Position numbers and translations under genes: made by a program. Positions 9,389 through 17,043 of a stretch of 46,184 bases of DNA are shown piece by piece. The DNA lies in assembly GCA_022701825.1 (NCBI GenBank), contig JAKONR010000068.1:1-46184 (forward strand), read 5' to 3'. The DNA is from Hymenobacteraceae bacterium. GTDB lineage: Bacteria > Bacteroidota > Bacteroidia > Cytophagales > Hymenobacteraceae. Below the pieces are notes generated by a model, which was given only the letters and a program-made list of their open reading frames with translations, was not told the DNA's origin and did not search any database. Each line of letters starts with the position of its first letter. Position 1 is the first letter of the stretch.

Positions 9389-10303
9389 ATGAAACTTCGC
9401 AACCTGGGGGCGTATCTGCAAGAACGGTTTGCGCCCGTCAACATGGGGCTGTTTGTGGTGCTGTTTTTTACGGTGCGGGGCGTGGCGAGCGTGGCCTGCG
9501 CCGAGGGCCGCTGCCCGCCGCACCCCGACGGGCCGGCGCTGGCGGCGCTCGGGGCGCTGGCTACGGTATCGTTTTTCTTTCGCCTGCGGGTGTTTGATGA
9601 AGAAAAAGACTATGCGCTCGACGCCGTGCACCACCCGCAGCGCGTGCTGCAAACCGGCCGCGTGACCTTGCCGCAGCTGCGGGCGCTGGCCTGGGCCGGC
9701 GCGGCGCTGGAGCTGGGCTGGTCGGCCGTGCGGGGAATGGATACCGTGGCGCTGTGGGCGGTAGCATTGGGCTACAGCCTGCTCATGCGCGCCGAGTTTG
9801 GCGTGGGGCAGTGGCTCAGGGCGCGGTTGGTGCTGTACGCGCTGAGCCACATGCTTATTATGCCGCTGGTTGTCTGGTGGGTATTCTCAGCTTATACCCG
9901 AGGTATACCGTTCGATTTCAAGTACCTGCCGCTGCTATGGCTGCTGAGCTTGCTGGGCGGCTTCAGCTTCGAGCTGGCGCGCAAGCTGCACGCCCCGGCC
10001 GCCGAGCGGGCGGGTGTGGACTCGTATTCGCAGGCGTTGGGCTACGGGCGGGCGCTGGGCCTCACGGTGGCCGTGCTGCTGGCGGGCGGCGCGGTGCAGG
10101 CGCTGCTGCTGCGCACCCTGCACGCCCGGCCGGTGGCCTACGCGGTGCTGGCCGGGCTGCTGGCGGCGGGCCTGGCGCTGTACGCCGTGGCCGCCCGCCG
10201 GCCCCACGAAGGCCGCCTGCGGCAGGCCGAAAGAGTGGTTTCTTTAGTCATGCTCACTTCTTACCTGGCCGTGCTGGTCGAAGTCTATGGCCTTGGCAAA
10301 TAA
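9389..10303 (+). CDS. UbiA-like prenyltransferase family membrane protein
   Basis: 304 aa polytopic protein with Asp-rich FRLRVFDEEKDYALDAVHHPQRVLQTGRVT motif and second motif ARKLHAPAAERAGVDSYSQALG. Confidence 0.75.
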   Translation: MKLRNLGAYLQERFAPVNMGLFVVLFFTVRGVASVACAEGRCPPHPDGPALAALGALATVSFFFRLRVFDEEKDYALDAVHHPQRVLQTGRVTLPQLRALAWAGAALELGWSAVRGMDTVALWAVALGYSLLMRAEFGVGQWLRARLVLYALSHMLIMPLVVWWVFSAYTRGIPFDFKYLPLLWLLSLLGGFSFELARKLHAPAAERAGVDSYSQALGYGRALGLTVAVLLAGGAVQALLLRTLHARPVAYAVLAGLLAAGLALYAVAARRPHEGRLRQAERVVSLVMLTSYLAVLVEVYGLGK

Positions 10304-12950
10304 TCAGTTGTTTGTGCCCGCTGCGCAGGCGGCGGCGCTGCCCGCCCGCGCCGCTGCGCGCCTCGGCGGCAAGGCCGCCGGCCTGCTGCGCCTGCGGGCG
10401 CTGGGCCTGCCGGTGCCCGAGTTTGCGGTGCTGCCGGTGGCCGTGTTTGAGCCGCTGCTGGCGGGCTTGCCCGTCACGCAGGAAGGCCTGGCCGAGCGGC
10501 GGGCGCGCCTGGCTGGCTGCGAGGTGCCGGCCGAAACGCGGGCGGCCCTAAAAGCCGTGCTGGCCGACTGGGATTTTCCGGCGCGGCCGGTGGCCGTGCG
10601 CTCGTCGGTGGCCGACGAGGACGGCGACGCCAACGCCTTCCCCGGCATGATGGACAGCGTACTGAGCGTCAGCGACTGGCCGGCGCTGTGGGTGGCCGTG
10701 GCGCGGGTGGCCGCCAGCGCCTACTCGGAGCGCGCGCTCACGTACCGGCGCCAGCGCGGGCTGCCGCTGGCCGCCCGCCCGGCCGTGGTGGTGCAGCGCC
10801 AGGTGGCGGCGCGGGCGGCGGGCGTGCTGTTCACCACCTTCCCCGAATACCCGCTCGAACTAGCCATTCACGCCGTGGCCGGGCTGGGCGAGGGCCTGGT
10901 GGGCGGGCAGCTGGTGCCGGAAGAGTATTATTTGCGGAAGACCGATGGACAGCTGGTGGCTTCTGAGGAGTTAAGAGTTGAGAGTGAAAAGTTAAGAGTT
11001 GAAAATGGGGAGTTGAATCAAGAAGTCATAACTCTTCACTCTCAACTCTTAACTCTTAACTCAAAACTGCTCGCCCCTACCGCGCTGGCCGACTTATACC
11101 GCTACGCCCAGCGCCTCGAAACGGCCCTAGGCGGCCCGCAGGACGTGGAATTTGCCCAGGACGAAACCGGCCAGATGTGGCTCGTGCAAACCCGCCCGCT
11201 GACCCAGCCCGTGCCCGAGGTACTGGTGTTCGACAACGCCAATATTCAGGAAAGCTACTGCGGCGTGACTACGCCGCTCACCTTCAGCTTCGCGCAGCGC
11301 GCCTACGCCACCGTGTACCGCCAAACCATGCGCACGCTGGGCCTGCCCGCCGCCACCGTGGCCGCGCACGAGGGCGTGATTACCAACCTGCTCGCCCTGC
11401 GCCAGGGGCGCATCTACTACAACCTCAATAACTGGTACCGGGGCTTGCAGCTGCTGCCGAATTTCAGCCAAAGTAAGGCCGATATGGAGCGCATGATGGG
11501 CGTGCTGGAGCCCGTGGACTTCGTGCGCGACCAGCACAAAACCCTGCCCCAAAAGCTGGCTTTGCTGCCCCGCCTGGCCCTGAACCTGGGCCGCCTGCTG
11601 GGCGAGTTTGCGCGGCTGCCGGGCCGGGTGCGCGGGTTTCAGGCGCGGTTTGAGGCCGAGTACCAGCGCTTTTACCAGCTGCCGCTGGCCGACCTCGGTG
11701 CCGACGGGCTGCTGCGCGAAATCGGGCACCTCGACCAGGCGCTGCTCACGCGCTGGACTACGCCCATCGTCAACGATTTTCGGGTGATGATGGCCCACGG
11801 CGCGGCCACCCGCCGCTTGGCCGCCTTGGGCATCGCCGACCCCGAGGAGTTTCTGAGCCGCTATTTGGCCGGTAGTCCGGCCGGGGCTAAAAACGGCCCT
11901 TCGGATGCTGCGGAGGCCGCGCCCCTAGCCAGCCTGCTGCCCGCCTTGGCTTTGCGCGATTTGGGCCAGGTGGCTCGCCAGAACTTTCCTGAACTGCTGC
12001 CACTGCTGGCCGCGCCTGGCCCCGACCTGCCGGCCCAGGTGGCGCGGCTGGCCCCGGCGTTTCAGCAGCAAGTGCGGCAATACGTGGCCCGCTACGGCGA
12101 CCGCACCATGGGCGAGCTCAAGCTCGAAACCGAAACCATGCGCACCAGCGAGGCGCTGTTTTACCAGTATTTATTGCCCTACCTGGAGGCGCCCGCGCCG
12201 CGCCCGGCGGCGGCCTCGCTGCCCGCGCAGGCCACCGCCGAGCTGGCCGGGCGCCTGCGCGGGCGCGGCTGGTGGGCGGCCCGGCAGGTGCGCGCCAGCC
12301 TGGCGGCGCTGCGCCAGGCCGTGGCCCGCCGCGAGGCGCTGCGCCTCGAGCGCACCCGGCTTTTTGGCATGTACCGGGCGGCCTACCGGCAGCTGGGGCA
12401 GCGGCTGGCGGCAGCCGGCACGCTGGCCGCGCCGCTCGATGTATTCTGGCTTACCGAAGCCGAAATAGCGGCTGCCGTGCGCACGGGCGGCCCCGCGTGG
12501 GCGGCGCGGGTGGCCGCCCGCCAGGCCGAATTTGCGGCCTACCGGGCCGCGCCCGCGCCGCCCGGCCGGCAGGTCGAGCCGGGGCGGCCGGTGGCCGCCG
12601 CCGAGGCCGCCCCGCCCGCCGATGGCTGCCTGCGCGGCACCGGCTGCTACCCCGGCCAGGTGGCGGGCGAGGTCGTGGTCATCACCGACCCGGCGCAGGC
12701 CGCGGTGGGGGCCGTGCGCGGGCGCATCGTGGCGGCGCTACGCACCGACCCCGGCTGGGCGGCGCTGTTTCCGGGGTGCCGGGCGGTGCTCATCGAGCGG
12801 GGCTCGGCACTGTCGCATTCCGTTATCTTGCTGCGCGAATTGGGCATTCCCACCATCATCAATGTGCCGGGCCTCACGCAGCACCTGCGCAGCGGCCAGC
12901 ACGTGCGCCTCGATGGCCGCGCTGGTACCGTGGAGGTGACAGCGGGATAA
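10287..12950 (+). CDS. PPDK/PEP-synthase-like phosphotransferase (ATP-binding domain plus swivelling-His domain)
   Basis: GGKAAGLLRLRALGLPVPEFAVLP, RPVAVRSSVADEDGDANAFPGMMDSVLSV and GSALSHSVILLRELGIPTIINVPG; start overlaps the UbiA stop by 17 nt. Confidence 0.85.
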   Translation: MALANNQLFVPAAQAAALPARAAARLGGKAAGLLRLRALGLPVPEFAVLPVAVFEPLLAGLPVTQEGLAERRARLAGCEVPAETRAALKAVLADWDFPARPVAVRSSVADEDGDANAFPGMMDSVLSVSDWPALWVAVARVAASAYSERALTYRRQRGLPLAARPAVVVQRQVAARAAGVLFTTFPEYPLELAIHAVAGLGEGLVGGQLVPEEYYLRKTDGQLVASEELRVESEKLRVENGELNQEVITLHSQLLTLNSKLLAPTALADLYRYAQRLETALGGPQDVEFAQDETGQMWLVQTRPLTQPVPEVLVFDNANIQESYCGVTTPLTFSFAQRAYATVYRQTMRTLGLPAATVAAHEGVITNLLALRQGRIYYNLNNWYRGLQLLPNFSQSKADMERMMGVLEPVDFVRDQHKTLPQKLALLPRLALNLGRLLGEFARLPGRVRGFQARFEAEYQRFYQLPLADLGADGLLREIGHLDQALLTRWTTPIVNDFRVMMAHGAATRRLAALGIADPEEFLSRYLAGSPAGAKNGPSDAAEAAPLASLLPALALRDLGQVARQNFPELLPLLAAPGPDLPAQVARLAPAFQQQVRQYVARYGDRTMGELKLETETMRTSEALFYQYLLPYLEAPAPRPAAASLPAQATAELAGRLRGRGWWAARQVRASLAALRQAVARREALRLERTRLFGMYRAAYRQLGQRLAAAGTLAAPLDVFWLTEAEIAAAVRTGGPAWAARVAARQAEFAAYRAAPAPPGRQVEPGRPVAAAEAAPPADGCLRGTGCYPGQVAGEVVVITDPAQAAVGAVRGRIVAALRTDPGWAALFPGCRAVLIERGSALSHSVILLRELGIPTIINVPGLTQHLRSGQHVRLDGRAGTVEVTAG
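10965..11070. repeat. Palindromic GAGTTAAGAGTTGAGAGTG element inserted in frame in the PPDK-like CDS
   Basis: gaggagttaagagttgagagtgaaaagttaagagttgaaaatgg ... actcttcactctcaactcttaactcttaactc; encodes EELRVESEKLRVENGELNQEVITLHSQLLTLNSKLL. Confidence 0.88.
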
Positions 12951-13140
12951 TCTTTACGGCAACATATGCGTATATGCTCACTCTATCGTTTTCTGAGCCA
13001 GTGCGCCGGCCAGCGGGTAGCGGAGTGCACGCCGCGGCACTTGGCCGGGGCCGGGCAGGCGGCGGCGCTAGGCGCCTCTTGCGCGCCCAAAAGCCGCCCA
13101 TCGGCCGGCTTTACCTAAGAGCGGGTTTGGAGATTTAAAG

Positions 13141-13176
13141 AATCGCCCTGCTTCGGCAAGCTCAGCAGGACGATTT
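13141..13176. repeat. Short palindrome
   Basis: aatcgccctgct-tcggcaagct-cagcaggacgatt, one stem mismatch. Confidence 0.6.
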
Positions 13177-13330
13177 AAAAGTGTTTTTAGCAAAATCCAA
13201 ACGAGCTCTACCTTATACTCAACTACGAATAGCTAATTATACTACCTGGGCTGGCCTGGCTTTTCTGCTGGCGAGCGGCCCTGGCTACTGCGCTTCTCTT
13301 CGCCCTTCTCGCCTTTGAAAACCCGACTCT

Positions 13331-14401
13331 ATGCCTTCTTTTCTCGACCGCTTGCCTTACCAGGGCGAGCTGCCGGCCAGCTTCGACACGGTGGGTCGGC
13401 AGCTGTATGCCGGCCTGGGCTACGCGCCCGATGATGAGCACGCCGCCCGGCTCTGCGAGCAGCTGGCGGCTACCCACGACATTATTTTCTACACCGACCA
13501 CTGGAATCTGCGCCTCGCGGGCCTGTTTCCGAAGGAGGGCGGCGAGGTCGCGTACTTCGGCTTTTGGGAAACGGCCGGGCTGCTGCCGCCTAACCAGCTG
13601 GCCTTCGACCAGCTGCGGCAGGACGCCGCCGCGCGCGGGTTTCAGCAGGTGCGGGGGCCGCTGCATTTTAGCACCTACTTCCGCTACCGGCTGCGGCTGG
13701 GGCCGGTGCCGTCGTGGAAGCAGTTTAGCCGCGAGCCCGTAAACCCGCCCTACTACCCCAGCCTACTCGAGCAGCTGGGCTTTCGGCCGGTGCTGGGCTT
13801 CGAGAGCCACTGCCTGCGCGCCAGCAGCGTGCCGCAGGTGTACGAGCAGCGGCGGGCCGTGCAGGAGCAGTTGCTGCAATCGCCCTTCGAGTTTATTCCG
13901 CTCGGGCCCGGCACCTGGGCGGCGCTCGAAGACGAGATTTTTGAGCTGGTGCACCAGGTGTTCGGCCAAAACCCCGCCTACCGGGCCGTGGGCAAAGCGC
14001 AGTTTCGCCTGCTCTACAACGAGCAGTACGCCGAGGGGCTGTGCCCGCACACGTCGGTGCTGTTTCGGCACCGCGCAAGTGGGCAGCTGGCGGCCCTCAG
14101 CCTGTGCCAGCCCAACTACCACCCGCTGGGCCGCACCGTGAGCGCGCACCCGGTTTTCACCCGCCACTATCCCTTGCTGACGCACCGCACGCTGCTGGCC
14201 AAAACCGTGGGCGTGCACCCCGATTTTCGGGGCCAGGGCCTGCAAGCCCTGCTGGCCGCCTACGCCATGCAGGAGTTTCAGGAATACTACGACGACGTGA
14301 TTTTCTGTCTTATGCGGGACGATAATCTGTCGCTCCGCTTCCTGAAAGACCTGCCTACCGAGGTGGCGTACTACGCGCTTTTTGAACGCGATGTAGCGTA
14401 A
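13331..14401 (+). CDS. GNAT-like acyltransferase (356 aa)
   Basis: C-terminal TVGVHPDFRGQGLQALLAAYAMQEFQEYYDDVIFCLMRDDNLSLRFLKDL resembles GNAT motif A. Confidence 0.7.
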   Translation: MPSFLDRLPYQGELPASFDTVGRQLYAGLGYAPDDEHAARLCEQLAATHDIIFYTDHWNLRLAGLFPKEGGEVAYFGFWETAGLLPPNQLAFDQLRQDAAARGFQQVRGPLHFSTYFRYRLRLGPVPSWKQFSREPVNPPYYPSLLEQLGFRPVLGFESHCLRASSVPQVYEQRRAVQEQLLQSPFEFIPLGPGTWAALEDEIFELVHQVFGQNPAYRAVGKAQFRLLYNEQYAEGLCPHTSVLFRHRASGQLAALSLCQPNYHPLGRTVSAHPVFTRHYPLLTHRTLLAKTVGVHPDFRGQGLQALLAAYAMQEFQEYYDDVIFCLMRDDNLSLRFLKDLPTEVAYYALFERDVA

Positions 14402-14492
14402 GTTTTAGCTTGCGAGCGAGCGTAGCAAGCAATGGCGCAAGCGGACGTCTGCAATCGTAGCTGCTCGCTCGCAAGCTAAAGCTTACGCTACA
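14393..14492. repeat. Palindromic repeat, family A copy 2, between convergent genes
   Basis: tgtagcgtaagttttagcttgcgagcgag ... ctcgctcgcaagctaaagcttacgctaca. Confidence 0.92.
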
Positions 14493-15619
14493 CCTGAGGC
14501 AGCCGCGAAAAAGCTTTCTACCACCCGCGGCAAAAAGGCATACGGGCTCAGCGCGTGCGGCATCAAATACAGGCCCAGGCGGTGCAGGCCAAACTCCAGG
14601 GTGGCCAGCCGGGTGCCTTCGGCAAAGGCCGCCGCGTCGGCAAAGCGGCCGGTGCGGGCGTGCAGCTGCTGGCGGTAGTAGTCGAAGTAGCCGGCGCGCA
14701 GGTGGTAGCGGTCGGGGCCGAGCACGAAGGCCAGCAGCTCCACCACATCGTACTGCGGCAGGTGGTAGGTGGCCAGTTCCCAGTCGTAGGCCACGAGCTG
14801 CGGCTGGCCGTCGGGGCCGGGCCGGAAGCAGGTGTTGCGCGGGTTTAGGTCGTTGTGAATAAGAGCTTTGGGCATGGCTTTCAGCGTGGCCCAGCTACCC
14901 GGAATAGCCCGAATAGCCTGCGCCAAAAACCGCTGCCGCGCCGCCGGGTACAAGTCCGGAAAGTGCCGCCCGGCGTGGTCGAGCAGCGCCTCCCAGAGCG
15001 GGGCCAGCTGCGGCCAGGTAGCGGGCGCGGCCTCGGGCGGCGCGCTGCCTTCGGGCACCAGGTGGCAGGCGTGCCAGGCGGCCAGCTGGCGCAGGGCGGC
15101 GCGCAGGTGGGCGTCGGTCCAGAGGGCGGGCGCGAGCACCGAGTTGAGCAGTTCGCGGCCGCTGAGGTCTTCGAGCAGCACCAGGTACGCATCGGTGGCC
15201 GCGGCGGCGTGGGTGCCCCACACGCGGGGCAGCAGCGCGGCCTCGGCGCAGGCGGGCGCGGCGTACACGGCCAGCTCGCGGCGGTGCGTGTCGCCAAAGC
15301 CAGTGAGGTACTCGAAGGCCGGGTACACCTCGGCCACGGCCCCGCCGCAGGCCTGGGCCAGCCCGGTCAGCATCTGGCAGATGGCGCGGGCGTGAGCCTT
15401 GGCTTTCAATACCATACGCTGAATATGCCAGTCGTGGCCGGCCTCGCGCAGCTCCACCTCCAGCCCAAAAAGGCCGATGGGCTGCGCCGTGCGCCCCGCC
15501 GTGAGGGTGGATAAAATGCTGGTCGAGCTATCGAGCGACCATGGCCGCACGGCGCGCACTTCGGCCGCCTCGGCGGGCGCGTGCTGGCGCAGCAGGGTTT
15601 GCAGAAAATCGGGGTTCAT
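14483..15619 (-). CDS. Aminoglycoside/choline-kinase-fold (APH family) phosphotransferase
   Basis: Brenner-like ALIHNDLNPRNTCF and VAYDWELATYHLPQYDVVELL; ATG 15619 preferred because the ORF-track extension to 15769 lies in a family B repeat. Confidence 0.82.
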   Translation of the reverse strand: MNPDFLQTLLRQHAPAEAAEVRAVRPWSLDSSTSILSTLTAGRTAQPIGLFGLEVELREAGHDWHIQRMVLKAKAHARAICQMLTGLAQACGGAVAEVYPAFEYLTGFGDTHRRELAVYAAPACAEAALLPRVWGTHAAAATDAYLVLLEDLSGRELLNSVLAPALWTDAHLRAALRQLAAWHACHLVPEGSAPPEAAPATWPQLAPLWEALLDHAGRHFPDLYPAARQRFLAQAIRAIPGSWATLKAMPKALIHNDLNPRNTCFRPGPDGQPQLVAYDWELATYHLPQYDVVELLAFVLGPDRYHLRAGYFDYYRQQLHARTGRFADAAAFAEGTRLATLEFGLHRLGLYLMPHALSPYAFLPRVVESFFAAASGVA

Positions 15620-15668
15620 GGCAGGAAGGAGAGGAGTGAGTAGGAGAAGGATGCGTTGACCACGGCCG

Positions 15669-15765
15669 TCATGCTGAGCGCAGCGCAGCAGCTCGCTCGC
15701 ATCGTTGCTTGCGTTAAATATTACGGCACTACGCGAGCTGCTGCGTTGCGCGCTGCATGATGGCC
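15669..15765. repeat. Palindromic repeat, family B copy 2 (diverged)
   Basis: gtcatgctgagcgcagcgcagcagctcgc ... gcgagctgctgcgttgcgcgctgcatgatgg. Confidence 0.8.
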
Positions 15766-16884
15766 GCACCGAAAGCCGTCTGAGGTAGTTTCTTCGCAGC
15801 CAGCGTATTCCAGCGCCCGCACCCCGCCAAAGTAGAAGCAGCCATCGGCCGCGCCCAGCTCTTCCGACGCGGCGGCCAGCAGCGGCACGGCCGCCGTGCG
15901 GCGCGGGGCCTGGGCTTGCAGCAGGTTCCAGAATACCGCCCGCAGCGGCTGCGGGCGCTGGCTTAGCGCCCGGCTCACGCGCCCGAATTCGGCGGGGCTC
16001 ACGTACTCGAAAATGTTGGAGAGGCTGGCTTTGGTCACGCTTTGGCCGGCTTCGGAAAGCAGAAACTCGGTGGCCTCGCCCGTGGCCAGCCGCAGCCGGC
16101 CCAGGCGGGTGCGCAGCCGGGTGTGGTGGGCCGCCTGGTAGCAGGGCGGCAAAATGGCCTCGGGCAGGTTTTCGGGCCCAAAAAACAGGAAGCGAAAAAA
16201 GAAGTTATCCCGCGCCAGCTGCTGCCCCAACTGCCGCCGCAGCCGCCCAAAAAACGTGGCGCCGCCCGCCTCGGCCGCGTAGCTATACAGGCGCGGGTCG
16301 CGCCCTTTGCTCAGATTGGCCGCGTCGAAGTAGTCGATAAAGCGGGCCCGAAAACCGGGCTGGTTCAGCTCCGCTTCAAAATAAGCCGCTTGCGCCGCTA
16401 CCGTCTCAAACGTGAGCAGGTGGCGCAGCTGGGCCTGGTACCCAGCCGGTAGCGTGGGCAAAAAGCCGGTAACGTAGCCTTCGAGCTGCCCGGCCAGCAG
16501 CAGGCCACTGGGGTGCCGGGCCAGGTAAGTGGCCCAGCAGTCGTAGGCCGCGGCGGGCAGTGTGGCGCGGAGCGCGGCGGTGGCGGCGGCCACGGCGGCC
16601 GGGCCATCCAGCCCTAGCAGCCCGCGCAGCACGGCCGGCGGGTGGTGGCCAATGACGTGCATTTTGAGGCCCAGCAGCTGGTTTTGCACCGGGTTCAGGT
16701 CGATGGCCGTGACCTGGCGCGGGCCGGCGAGCAGCGCGTTCAGCGCATTGCAGCCCGCCGAGGTGATGATGAGCGCGTGGTCGCCGGGCCCGAGGCCGAG
16801 CGCCCGGTACAGCGTGCGGTGGTCTTCCCACACCAGCCCGTAGCGCAGGCGGTCGAGCGGAATTTGGGCAAATTCGGAGTGCAT
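15721..16884 (-). CDS. DUF3419 / BtaA-like S-adenosylmethionine:diacylglycerol 3-amino-3-carboxypropyltransferase family protein
   Basis: MHSEFAQIPLDRLRYGLVWEDHRTLYRALGLGPGDHALIITSAGCNALNALLAGPRQVTAIDLNPVQNQLLGLKM: SAM-binding region typical of DUF3419. Confidence 0.82.
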   Translation of the reverse strand: MHSEFAQIPLDRLRYGLVWEDHRTLYRALGLGPGDHALIITSAGCNALNALLAGPRQVTAIDLNPVQNQLLGLKMHVIGHHPPAVLRGLLGLDGPAAVAAATAALRATLPAAAYDCWATYLARHPSGLLLAGQLEGYVTGFLPTLPAGYQAQLRHLLTFETVAAQAAYFEAELNQPGFRARFIDYFDAANLSKGRDPRLYSYAAEAGGATFFGRLRRQLGQQLARDNFFFRFLFFGPENLPEAILPPCYQAAHHTRLRTRLGRLRLATGEATEFLLSEAGQSVTKASLSNIFEYVSPAEFGRVSRALSQRPQPLRAVFWNLLQAQAPRRTAAVPLLAAASEELGAADGCFYFGGVRALEYAGCEETTSDGFRCGHHAARNAAARVVP

Positions 16885-16944
16885 GGCGGGAAGGAGGAAA
16901 AGGTTGTTTTATGGAAGGCTTTGAAGGTTGCTGATAACGATTGG

Positions 16945-17019
16945 CCTTGCGAGCGCAGCGCAGCAATCGCACCCAAACGGCGGCTGAACAGGTGCGATTG
17001 CTGCGCTGCGCTCGCAAGG
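16945..17019. repeat. Palindromic repeat (TTGCGAGCGCAGCGCAGCAATCGC type)
   Basis: 29-bp perfect arms ccttgcgagcgcagcgcagcaatcgcacc / ggtgcgattgctgcgctgcgctcgcaagg. Confidence 0.92.
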
Positions 17020-17043
17020 ACAGCCACACACACACGTACCTGC

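Noticed and set aside
9389-10303. menA assignment for the UbiA-like gene
   Set aside because: It lies far from the men genes and pairs with the PPDK-like gene; UbiA-family function cannot be assigned from sequence reading alone.
12272-13138. 288-aa plus-strand ORF overlapping the PPDK-like gene
   Set aside because: Different frame of the same strand with Ala/Gly/Arg-rich composition; only its tail leaves the real CDS.
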